Positions 44,574 through 55,889 of a stretch of 64,000 bases of DNA are shown here, piece by piece. The DNA is taken from NCBI GenBank assembly GCA_023014365.1, contig JAEBUN010000004.1:1116001-1180000 (forward strand). Direction: 5' to 3'. The position numbers were made by a program, and so were the translations under genes. Source of the stretch: Lepiota brunneoincarnata (taxonomy: Eukaryota; Basidiomycota; Agaricomycetes; Agaricales; Agaricaceae). Position 1 is the stretch's first letter. Each line of letters starts with the position of its first letter. The notes under the pieces are model-generated. The model was not told the DNA's origin. It made no database searches and saw nothing but the letters and a program-made list of their open reading frames with translations.

Positions 44574-46131
44574 ATGTCGTCTTTCAAAAGAAAAGGCGCA
44601 GCGAAGACGGAAAGACATCCATCATACCCGGGTACTCGGACATCTCCCACCTCTTCGTCGACAATCATCACGTCGACAGGAATACCATCGCTGGATGATA
44701 TCTTGGGAGGTGGATTGCCCCTATCATGTAGCATGTTGATCCTAGCTCCGGATTTGCATTCTTCGTATGGGTCGCTCGTTCAGAAGTACTTCGTTGCTGA
44801 GGGACTGGCTTCTGGGCATCGTGTGATCATCGTCGATAATGATCCTAGTCGTTTCGTCAGTGATATCATGTGGCACTCCAAGGCTTCGGCGGCAACGATA
44901 TCCAAGGATGGTGATAATGATAATGGCGGTGCCGATAGTGGTGACGAGGAACAAACGAAGAGACAAGACCAGAAAATCAAAATTGCCTGGCGATATGAAC
45001 AAATGAAACAATTTCAAACATCAGTGACAAGTCCGTCATTGTACGCGAGTCTTATTCATCGACTCTGAGCGGTAATTACATGTGGGTTAACTTTCTGCAG
45101 GTCTTCTGATAATTACTGCCACACCTTCGACCTGTCTATCCGTGTTCCAGAATTCGTCATACAAGCCGCACTGCGAGCTGGTGGTCTGAGCTATCTGGAG
45201 GTAACGGGCAAGGCCGAAACACACTCTACGACCGAGGTTCTGCAGCGACTTGCCGGCTTCTTGAAGACCCAGGAAGCCACAGGTACCCCTATCAGGATCT
45301 GTATACCGTCCCTCGCTTCCCCGTTTTGGGGCAGCCTCACAGCCCAGGTGACAAGAAGTCGGACTCGTGCTTGTTTGCGATGATTCATGTTGTATAGGAG
45401 CTTTCATACTTCTTGCATTCTCTCCGGTCGGCTTTGCGGAAGCACCCATTGTCCTGTGCATCCGTATGCCTGGCCCCGCATATCTCCAGAGAGACATGGG
45501 GTGGCGCAGGCTGGCGACAGAGGTTAGGGTGGCTTGCCGATGCAGCTGTCTCGCTGAATGCTTTTTCAGGTCAGTTTCTGATTCTCAAGCTTCCGCTGCT
45601 GCCACGATGAGTGTTGACTCGCGATGCGTTCCGACAGCTGATCCCTCACTCTCCGCGACATTTCCATCGCATCACGGCTTTGTCCACGTTGAAACACTCC
45701 CTGCTCCACAAACGCTCGTGCCACCAAGTGATAAATTTTCGACACTCCGTGGACTTTCAGCGTCGTCTTTTGCGTCGGGGGGCGGCGGTGAAAACAACCT
45801 TGCGTTTAAGTGTACGAGGAAGCGGTTGATGTTTGAAACACTGCATCTAGATCTTGAAGGGGGTATCTCAGAAAGACGAACGACGTCAGCGGTAGCAAGT
45901 GATATCATTCAATCAACGGCTATTGGAGGTGGAAGCGGAATCAAGGAAGGGCGTCTAAGCGAAGCCAATGCAGTGGGTTGTGGGACTCTCGCCCAAGTTG
46001 ATGTGTGCCTGGAACACGAAGACGCCACAGCGCCTCCATCGAGGGTGACAGAAACTAGCGCAGGTACGAAGCCAAGGAAGAAGAAATCTGTCGCATTTCA
46101 GTCGGATCGACCTGATCTTTACGACTTTTAA
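44574..46131 (+). CDS. ELP4: Elongator complex subunit Elp4
   Basis: Part of the Elp4/5/6 ring of Elongator, needed for wobble-uridine tRNA modification. ATG at 44574 (MSSFKRKGAAKTERHP). The RecA-like (PAXNEB) fold shows GIPSLDDILGGGLPLSCSML, HRVIIVDNDPSRFVSDIMW, IKIAWRYEQMKQF, FDLSIRVPE, GTPIRICIPSLASPFWG and SVCLAPHISRETWGG. Near the end are HHGFVHVETLPAPQTLVPPS, the conserved RGLSASSFASGGGGENNLAF, and RLMFETLHLDLEGG. It ends DLYDF at 46131. Elp4 lacks true Walker residues, consistent with GGG LPL in place of a P-loop. Introns are in frame. Shares a 194-bp divergent promoter with IMP1. Confidence 0.85.
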
Positions 46132-47504
46132 ATAAAAGATATTATGGTTGGAGAGGGCGTGTCGGCGACCATGGTTATTCCGTAGCACGACACTTGATCA
46201 TAAAGCCGTCGATGGCGCCGCGAATTTATAATAAGCTGGGTCGTATCCTGTAGCTTGGTGAGATTTGTTTATTTAGGTTTTTCGTCAAGTTCTCTGATAG
46301 ACGTCTCCGGACATGATCAGATCGAAGGTTCCGATATCGCAATAAATAAATACCACGGCACTGAGTTTTCTTTCCCCCCCGAAGTTTAGTGGCAACCATC
46401 AGGAACTTGCGGGGCTTACCGGACATAAGGAATCGCCATTCGTCAGCGAAAAGAACCGAAGAGGCATCCAGACCCTCCCCACAATATCGTTCTCGTAAAC
46501 GGTTACCTACCGATGATGATTGTGTGGAAGTAAAATGCTGTATGGGTGACTGTGAGCGTTGGCAGCATTGTCCTTAATTAAGCATTTCCCAAGATCTGTC
46601 TGAGTGTTGGAGAAGGTGACAAGTGGGTTGCATCACTTAGGAGTAAGGCGGGAGTCGCCGAAAAGGACAAATCGTAGGTTTGTCACGAAACTTATTCGAG
46701 CGGCACGAGGCCTCGGAGGATTATCTGGCGGGTAGAGAGAGCCTGATAGGTTCTGAAAGAGGATGGACGGTTATAGATTGCAGGAGAGGCCATCATGTCA
46801 GCGCTGGAGCTGATGATGACCTGACAGTAGACACTAGCAAACTAAAATTACGTTGGAGCTCGTGGCAGAGACTCGGTGTAGTGCAGAGGCGCCGTGGCAC
46901 GAAATAGAAAAGAGACCTGGATGGGCAGTGGCTGGGTGGCGGACCTTTCCATCCTTTACTACCCACACTCGTTTGAGAGATACCCCGGGAAGAGGTTGGT
47001 CGGACCGAGGGTACGACAAGGCCAAGTTCGGCAGTGGCAACAGATAGATTAAGAATCTGGGAATACTGGCAGGCGAGGGAGGATGTTGGAACGCATATTC
47101 TCGTCTGGGAGACGGTCGACGTATATGTGAGTGGATGCGTGACATGTGGGGATTTTGATGGGAACAAATTGCGAACTCACAGGGCTCCTCAAATCTCCAT
47201 TTCTACTCCCTCTCACCTAACCACACTCCCAGAGGAGCACGTCGACGCGTCGTCGGGCAGATACACAGTTCTACTGGAAAAGCCCCTTCCCCTGCCGCCG
47301 CTTGTTATAGAAGGGATGATCACTGGCCGACGGGATGAAGAAAATGGCGTGCGAAGCTCGTATATTGAGTGGTCAAGCGAGTCTGAGGATGGGAGCGGTG
47401 CAGGTGAGTACCACCTTTAGTTGGGGCTCTCTTGGCCTAAGGGGTGTTTGCTTGGACGTGTTTGCGGCTAAGAAACCGTTTGTGCATTTCGAGCAAGAAG
47501 CTGG
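46132..47504. other. Long gap with only weak open frames
   Basis: 1.37 kb between ELP4 and the RhoGEF gene. Two plus-strand frames without a clear ATG have protein-like composition: about 46410-46530 (RNRHSSAKRTEEASRPSP) and about 47200-47405 (GRYTVLLEKPLPLPPLVIEG, then SSYIEWSSESEDGSGAG next to a good GTGAGT donor). They could be 5' exons of the RhoGEF gene or of a small gene, but I could not join them in frame to anything. No repeat or RNA gene recognised. Confidence 0.3.
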
Positions 47505-50500
47505 ATGGCGTCGCAAACGACCACAGACCTACGCTTTTCGATGCTACCCCCGTCTGCTGCCCGTGCTGACCATCGTTCTGTAGATGTAAATGCCCGGTAT
47601 TTGCGTTCCTCCCCAGAGCCAAACTCCCAGTCCGGCCCACGTGCACATACACCCTCCCCTCCCGACGCACACGACTACATAACTCCCCACCCCCACATCC
47701 ATCCCCGGAACAACCACATGCCTCTTCCAGATCCCGCCCACTTCCCAGACCCTCATCCTTTCCGCCCTCTTCATCACCACCTCGCGTCCCCGCCCGCTCT
47801 CTCTTCCGCCGGTTCTTCTTCTACCCGCTCATCCGCTTACACCAGCTCAGGTAGTGCCCTTGCTTCGGGTGATTATGGCCACATCCATGTGGCCTCAGGA
47901 GATGACGATGGAACCCTTGCCGCCGTTGGCTTGACTCCAGAGTCCCTAGCCCAGATCCTGACCAAAGACGACCTGGTACCTCCACCCACCCGCGTCTTAC
48001 AGCACAAACAGCAATTTGAGCAGGGCCGATGGTCGGAGTCTTACTCCTCGAGCAATCGGTCACGCTCATCATCTCTCGGGAACAACAGCTCAAGCAACGG
48101 GCATGAGACCAGTCCGCCTAATCTCAAGGAAAAACCCAGCTATGACATGGGTTGGGTCGTAGATGAAAAGGACGAGGTTGGCCTCAGTGAGGATGAAACC
48201 GATGATGATCAACCCCTGGCGGATGATCATGGTACCGGCCTGGATGAAGTGGAAGAGGAACGTACATCTGCAGCCGTGATTGCTGACGAGGGACGCGGAC
48301 ACATAGTTCAAGCGGATAGCATCCCTATCGCCCAGCTACAAGCTCAACCCGGTGCGTAATCAATTCTTCCTCTCTATTCTTTCCAGAACCAACATGGCTG
48401 TTCCAGGAACCACTCATCTCCTCATTGGCTCTTCGACTACTCCGAATGCCGTACCCACCTTCCTCACTAACACACTACCCCAAAGCTACCATAGCCTACT
48501 GGCTCTGGATATCTCGGCCAACTTTTTGGGTGCCCTACCTCCTGTACTAGCCGTTTGCATGAATCTGGAGGAGCTCAATGTCGCATCGAACCCTCTTCGC
48601 GTTCTTCCGGTATTCCTGGCTGATCTGACAAACCTCCGGGTTCTCATTGCAGACTCTACTGGCATTTCAACACTTCCTGATGCTATGGTCGAACTGGATA
48701 AGCTCCACACAATTAGTGTCCGGACGCAACAAGCTTCATGCTTTGCCCAGCTGGCTCTGCATGCTCCCAGCTTTGCAAACCCTTTATATCGACAACAACC
48801 CCTTCCAGGGACCATGGAAGGCTCTGGTTGAACCCCTTCTAGCCAAGGTTCCGATGACACCCATATATCCTCCATCGACCCCCGTTTTTCCTCCTCTTTC
48901 AGCAAGTGCCCAGAGCTCGAATTGCGACACCGAAACTGATGTTACTGATATGGACGACTTCTCCGATGTTGAGCCTAACTCTAGTGGACAGGAACTCTTC
49001 GTACAATCTCCCGAGGATGAAGATCAGACCATCACACCAGACCGCGCCCCACATCTGGCAAGGGCGGTCACTTCCCCGCTTCCAATGAATTCACCTGATT
49101 TCGCACCACAACCCCCGCGAGGTTTGTCACGCACAAGGACCACCCCTAACCGCGCCTACTTTGAGCAAACCCGGGCTAAATCTGGTGCATCATCAGGACA
49201 AAACCGGCTACAAAGTGCGGTCCCCATCACCCGACAGCAGAGTGAAACCGCTATTCGCGGTGATCGCGAAGTACGTAAAATGAAGAGTGCTGGGGACTTG
49301 CGAAGAGGAAAATCGGTGACAGCTGTGAGCGAAGAAAGCCTCGTACCACTGCCATCACCAAGACCCTTGCTTTCGGCTTCTCAGTCGAGTACCAACCTCC
49401 CAAGCACTCCACCCACACCTTCTATTCCTCCCTCTGCTAAGCACTATGGTAGTCTTGGTCCGGCATCCTCCGTGGGCAGCCCACGGCCTAATCCCAATGT
49501 GATGAGACCACAACTCAGCAAATCATTGTGGGAAAGCCCTTCCGAGCCAGCTATCGGCGTTTCCAATGCCCCTCCCCGAGCATCTGTGGTGTCACCTCCC
49601 ACAATGTTCTCCCAGATGCCCAAGATGCTAAACCGTGAAACCACTGATGGAAAGAGCTCGCACCGATCACGACCGTCAAGAGATGGAAAAGAAAAAGGCA
49701 GTCGCTGGGGATTCTTAAAGAAGATGTCCATGGGAAAAATGAAAATGGACTCACCGCCCCTTCCGCCTGTTCCCCGTTCTGGCATTCGACCCAATACTTC
49801 ATCCGGCAATAGTCTTATGCCCCAGCGTTTCAGCAAGACTCCTCAAATTGATCTACGCTTCTCGACCTCTGGATCTTTTGAAGCCATTCTGCCACCCATC
49901 ACTCCACCCCAAATACACAAGACGCCTCCTCAACTGCACCAACAACCCTCAATTGATCTGCTGAGAAACTCACCCTCTATCGCCTCGACCACAACATTGG
50001 TATCGACGAACACGGTGGCCTCCTCCAGCACGGCTTCCAACTCCCTTCTTGCCCCACCTGTCCAAACCAGCCGATCCGGCAAACGCCGGAGCTTCTTACC
50101 GATCGACGCACCTGGCCCTGGCACACTTAATATCCCTATTCCTGATAACTCAAAGTTCATGCCCGGCGTCACGGTGACAGGTGATTCTGAAGATGCTGAG
50201 GCGCGTGTGCCCACCCCGAGCCCTACTATCGACGCAGAGCAGTATCAGCGTCGAGAAGAGGAGCGTGCGAGGGAAGCGTATATGAGGGCTTTGCGTTCCG
50301 TGATGGCCTATCTCAAGGACATGAATGACCTGAGCCTATCTCAACAGTCAAACTCTCTGAGCATGTATGGACAGACCCCAGAAGAGCCGACAGGACGAAC
50401 AAGGAGGCCGACCACCACGATTTCCGATGGTCCTCGGGAAGTTTCGATGGCTCTTAGCGGCACTACTATCGCACCTGGATATGATGGTACCAGTCAACTA

Positions 50501-52231
50501 AGACCTGTCGAAACAATTTCAGAGCTGCGAACTGGTAATTCATCCCAGACTATGAGCATCGCCACCACCGACAGCAATGGCTCGTCTGAAGAACGCAAGT
50601 TCAAGGACGACAGGGGGAAACGGGCTATGGTCATCAAGGAGATCGTCCTGTGCGTCTCTCTTTTTTTTGATGGCGAACATCACTGACAATCTTTTCGACA
50701 GAACGGAACGCACCTATGTTAAGGGCCTCCGAGGACTTGTAGACATTTATATCAAGCCGGGTTCCATGCCTGTCAATATCCTCAGCGGCGTCAGCTCGAG
50801 CAAGGAGACAGTCGTGCCCATGAGCGAGCGTAAAGTTGTCTTTAGTGGAATTGAGGCGTTGTTCTCATTCCATAGTGAGAGTTTCTTGCCGGCTCTGGAG
50901 AAAGCTGCGGCCCCGGTGATGCAGGAAGTTGAAGTACTTCAAGAAGCTGATGCAGACGGTCAGCTTATCGCTGCGTGTGGCGAAAGCTGTTGGAGACATA
51001 TTCCTGAAGCATGCTGCATTCATGAAAATGTACTCCAGTTATATCAAGTACGTCTTTGCACCAGATATTGCTGTAACCTGTTGCTGACCGTTGCACAGCA
51101 ACTTTGATAATTCTGTCCAACGAGTGAAGTACTGGACATCCGACAGGCCCTCGACGGGGGTGGTGACACCATCTCTCACTTCACCAGCCTCAAGTACCGC
51201 TCAACTTGTCACACTGGGATTGAGCATGTCCGCCGTTTCCGGGGTCATCCCAGACAATGCAGCGTCAACGGGTCTGCCTATCCTCTCGACAAGTCAACGA
51301 AGGAGGCTGAAGTCGTATCTGAAACGATGTCGGATGAATCCCAGGCACACACAGCTGAACCTCGAAGGTTATCTCCTGCTTCCTGTTCAACGAATTCCTC
51401 GGTACAGACTATTGGTATGTTTCAAGACGGACCTGTGTCTTATGTTCGTTGATCATCCTTCTAGTTGGAGGAGCTATCGCGAAATACCCCCCCTGTGAAC
51501 GAGTATATGGAAGATCCTCTCGATAGAGCTCTTACGGAGATCTCTTCTCTTGCTAACAATATGAACGAGGGCAAACGCGAGTCCGAATCACGTCGAAAAC
51601 TGGTCCAGTGGCAGTCGAGGATCAGAGGGAAGTTTCCAAGTCCACTTGTCCAGCCTCATCGGTGAGTTTTTGGGCCTTGGCTACTCGCGTGATGTAACTT
51701 AGTGTGTGTGACATTTCCTAGTCGGCTGATCATGGATGGTCCTCTCTTACTTACTCGAGTTGTTCGGAAGGCAGTAGTCTCTTTTGATACGATCAACTCA
51801 CAAGGGGACGCAACGACAGTTCAGGTCGACTGTTTAGCACCAGAACTGACGCCGAGGACCCTTGATTGGCATCCTCTGCAACGACTTACTGGTCCTATGC
51901 CGCGACCAATCTGACGGTCAAGACCCTAACTCGCAAGTCGATCTCTGGGCTGTGTTGCGGATGCAGACATTACCCCAACCAGCAAGTATTGTTCATGGAA
52001 ATGGTAAGACACGAGACTTGGACAGTATAACCTATGCACAGCCTCTAACCAAATTTCATCTCCTAGCATTACGCCTTGTTGATAACAAGGCTATCCTATA
52101 TTTTGACGCTCCTTCTCCTTCAGATGCATTAAATTGGTATAGAGGTGAGTCGGTTCAACTCCCGACCTATTCGGACTCGGACTCATGAAAATTTAGCTAT
52201 TAATCTCCACATTCCAGCTTCAAAAACCTAG
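47505..52231 (+). CDS. LRR-RhoGEF (leucine-rich repeats, DH and PH domains)
   Basis: Predicted exchange factor for Rho/Cdc42-type GTPases in polarity. ATG at 47505 starts a disordered first exon of about 284 residues. Next come leucine-rich repeats: LLALDISANFLGALPPVLA, NLEELNVASNPLRVLPVFLA, NLRVLIADSTGISTLPDAMV and RNKLHALPSWLCMLPALQTL. A disordered linker of about 600 residues ends near KRAMVIKEIVL, where the DH domain starts (ERTYVKGLRGLVDIYIKP). It continues LRVAKAVGDIFLKHAAF, LEGYLLLPVQRIPRYRLL and EELSRN. A PH-like segment follows, with RRLIMDGPLLLTRVV, IGILCNDLLVLC, LWAVLRM and AILYFDAPSPSDALNWYRA. Stop at 52229-52231. Two apparent extra bases: GG at 48722-48723 (inside the LRR) and TT at 50965-50966 (inside DH). 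Domain assignment is firm, partner GTPase unknown. Confidence 0.8.
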
Positions 52232-52608
52232 ATTTATCATACACCTTGTGCCGTTTCCCGTTTGGCCCCCGTGCCATACCCTTGTGACATTTATATCTCA
52301 CACATAGCCTCTTCCATAGGGTCAGAACCTCCATAGATCATCATCTTTAATCTATATCTGTGAGAAGCTGCTGACATTGTACCTGGTGTCCGTTCATTCG
52401 CATTTCATCCATTCGTTTTCCCCAAACCCCTTCTTCCTGGCTTACTCTATTTGTACCTACATTCGTTAACGTTATTGCAACAATTTAATCGACGGAAGTT
52501 GAACAACAGCTTTATGAAGATTTTTGCCGCTTCGCTGGAAGGCTGCACTAGATAATACAATGCCGTATTACATCATTAAGCTAAGGTTATCATTGATTCG
52601 TGGAGAGT

Positions 52609-55131
52609 TTACATCTGCACAAACAGAAATTTCAGAACCGGATAGCGAAACGGTTCCGACATATAGAGAGAGAGAACATACCAGCCACTGCCAGAAAGCC
52701 TCGAGTTTGTTTCTTGGTGGAGGATCATCATAACTATATTTTTTGTGGGCTGAGAACAGCAAACAAGCCTTTAGATAGTGCTGAGACTTACGTGTCAGCC
52801 TCGATTTCAGCTATATTCGAAATAAAGTCCATTGCTTGGGCCTTGACGGGTCCCTGTCTGTAATAGAGCCTTGCCCCAATATACATGACAGGGAAGAGAA
52901 CGAGGGGGAGGTAGTTGGTGACGAAGGTGTCAGCGGCCCAGCTATTTCGTAAGAACACTTGCCAACCGCTCGTCTATCTTCCGAGTCAGTCCCCAAATCG
53001 ACCGGTTGGGCAGAGAACGAACACGCGAGACTTACGATACAAATCACAAGGGTAGATACCAGCGCATACCATGCAGCAAATGGCTGGAATTTGGATGCAA
53101 ACGGCAGTTTCGAACGATCGATCTTCTGGGCCTTCAAGCCACTGTAGAACCGTACGTAGGTGACACAGATACCGAACCATGTCATGAGACCGGCAACAGC
53201 AGTCATGTTGGCAAACCAGCCAAACACCCGCCCGGCGCCTCCAGACACACTCATGTAGCCCAGTAGGGCGAAGAGAGCACAAAAGGTGACAGCGATGTAT
53301 GGTAGGCCTGCCTTTGTTGTCTTGAGGAATATTTTGGGTGCATTCCCAGCAACAGCAAGACCATCTAACCGCATCATGGATTTATTTGCGTTAAAAAAGA
53401 GGAACGAGGAAACGAAACGCACAAATAGCACGCGAACTTGTATAAAGGTCACTTGAGGCAGCGGACCACGCAGAGGTTAGAAGACAAGCATTGATGATCT
53501 ATTGCGCGAGGAGAGAGTAAGATACCGCTTAATCACGTGGAACCACTCACGTGAGGAAGAACTTTGATGCCAGCATTCTGGATGGCAATGACAAAGGGAG
53601 AAGACGCAGCCGTTCCATCAATCAAGTTCAAACCCGGCGAGTTTGAGGGAACCAATAAGCCAATAATAATAGTGCCGCAGATATAGAACAACAGGATTCC
53701 TTTTTGCTAGGGATCAGATAGAGCAGGGGAGGGGGGGGGGGGGGGGGGGGAACCTGCTAAATGGTCACAACTTACGGACTATACACGCGCTTTATGGCGC
53801 GAGGAAGATTTCGTCTGGGATTTTTGGCCTCCCCAGCGGCGATCTGGGGACCGAGAAAGTCAACGTTCAGCGCTAGGTCTAAACTGTAACTGGCCACATA
53901 CCGCAACAATTTCTGTGCCAATGAACGAGAAAGCCGCCTGGGTCATGACAGCCCACCACCCGAGGAACCGACCCTCACTTCCACCAATTCCATTGAATTG
54001 GACAAAGGGGCCCGGATTCTTCCAATATCTGAATCCAATACGATCATGATTGGGACCACCTGTGTATGGCGACCATCAAAAAACTTGAGAACGCGTCTCG
54101 AGATCAAAACCTACCGACCTCCAAGATCAAGCACAATTCCAAGTATTATGAGACCGACAATGGTTATAACTTTTATGGATCTGTTTTTGTTTTTAGTTAC
54201 CAGCCAGTGAAACAGCCCGCGTAGATCGGCTCACGCAAAAATGAACTCTGCCTCGCCATACGCGCCTATAAGGGTACACATGAGAAACAACGTATTCATT
54301 CCCTAAGCAGAATACTTGCCTGCCCCAAGGAAATTAATCACAATGGTGACCAACGATGTGATTGTGATCCAAACGGCTGGATTGATAGCTCGGTTCCAAA
54401 ACCCAATTAGTACCGCAGCTGCAGATAACTCCGCTGGAAGAATGATTGTCCAATTATACCTGCGTGCACACACACAAGGGGAAATAAAAAAAAAAACTCA
54501 ATAGAACGCCCGGACAAGCTGTAGGGCTAAGTACTCACCAATAGTTCCAACCCATTGTAAACGAGAAAGCAGGATCAACAAAACGTTCCGCAAGTCTAAT
54601 GTGACCACCCGGAATTGGTAGATATGCAATCATCTCGCCGAGGGATATCTGAAAATAGCATGTAAGCTATAGCGCTATTTGTGGGCTTGGGAAGTCGGAG
54701 AGAACTAACCATAACAGAGTAACATATAGAACCCATGATCATGTAGCCAAGCAGGAGACCTACACACAGATTGAACAAGGTTGACCCACAACAAGTCAAA
54801 GTCAACACTGCATACCAATGGGGCCTCCATGACGCAGAGCGGTGGCTGTTCCCAAAAACAGGCCTGAAAAGGACGTCAGAGCCGCTGAAGAGATTCAAGA
54901 GTAAAAGGACCAACCAGTTCCAATGACACCACCGATACTAGAAAAACTATCAGATGGGAACACATCCAGCAGCTAGCCTTTAGTGAGGTACCTGATCATC
55001 GCAATATGGCGATTTTTCAGCTGACGCACAAGCTTTCCGTTGACGTCACCCTTGAACGACCTTGCATCCGACTCGAGGTCAGAGCCATTTTGGTTGTGCG
55101 TGGTGATGGTGGGATCTTTCTTCTCGTCCAT
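52609..55131 (-). CDS. Amino-acid permease, APC/YAT family
   Basis: Plasma-membrane amino-acid/proton symporter with 12 predicted TM helices. ATG at 55131 (MDEKKDPTITTHNQNG). After a cytosolic N-tail with QLKNRHIAM, helix 1 has the family motif IGGVIGTGLFLGTATAL, then HGGPIGLLLGYMIMGSICYS, ISLGEMIAYLPIPGGHIRLA, DPAFSFTMGWNYWY, AAFSFIGTEIVAIAAGEAKN, PRAIKRVYS, GLAVAGNAPKIFLKTTKAGL and CALFALLGYMSVSGGAGRVF. The final exons give EIEADTYDDPPPRNKLEAF, WQWL and a last ATG-TAA exon ending at 52609. About 13 short introns, all frame-preserving. One intron has a C20 run on the coding strand. Substrate range is not predictable; Gap1/Dip5-like general permeases are the nearest type. Confidence 0.87.
53731..53750. 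repeat. G20 homopolymer inside a permease intron
   Basis: Twenty G on the plus strand, so C20 on the coding strand of the permease. It lies in an intron upstream of the acceptor, within the pyrimidine tract. Tract length is likely unstable. Confidence 0.85.
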
Positions 55132-55889
55132 GATGAGCTTTAGCGGAAGCGGGACAGAAAGGACACAGACGACGCAGCAGGCGGTTTATAAAGGGAGAAA
55201 TAGAATGCAGTGACAGTTTAAACGCCCGTTCAAGTTCGGTTTATGGTTAGAACCGACCCAATCTTGAGGGACAGGAGGCGAGCCCGACGAGAAGTGGTTA
55301 AACGATCATACGGGGTTACGGATGGGGACCACTCTACAACACCCACATGGCCCCTGTCACCGACACACCAACATCGGGTTGTCTCCGCACTGGTATTATA
55401 CGATCCAACGGTGTTCAGCGCTTAGCCCTGGCCCGGGATCCTAAGTTACCGAGCCATATTGCGTGCTTCCCGCTAAACAGGGGGATCGGAGTGAAATGGG
55501 TCCCGAGCACCAAACTGTGGCTGCGGACAAAAAGTCGTTCAGCTCGGCGTGGTGGAGCGGTCTGGAATTCACAGCACATGGGAGTTGGAAGAAATTCATA
55601 TTGCCTGTGCGCTACAGCTCCATTTGCTCACATTAGCTGTTCAGGGCTAGTTCCTTGTGGGCAGACTCTGATCTATCCAGGTCAAATCTGAGATAGCCCA
55701 GGTGGGGCCGCGTTGAGCATTAGCGAGTCCAATCCAAGGATCGTGCCATCCCTATGTATGTACAACGTAACTATCGCTACAAAAACGAATACATCAAGCG
55801 TCGATTATTCAAAAGCCAATGTGCCTGCATACTGTATCTTTACCCGAGAACTATGAGCGTCATATCCGTAAAGTAGGTGCGTCGTGTCA
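55132..55889. other. Intergenic region upstream of the permease, no gene seen
   Basis: About 760 bases holding the permease promoter and the 3' flank of the kinase-like gene. Several short open frames are present but none has recognisable motifs or a good exon structure. Confidence 0.45.

Noticed and set aside
52150..52172. tRNA-like B box (GGTTCAACTCC) with a short stem
   Set aside because: It lies in an intron of the RhoGEF gene; no A box, acceptor stem or anticodon arm could be placed around it.
53533..53554. Two CACGTG boxes as promoter elements
   Set aside because: They lie at and just after a splice donor inside the permease gene, so coincidence with the GTGAGT donor explains one of them.
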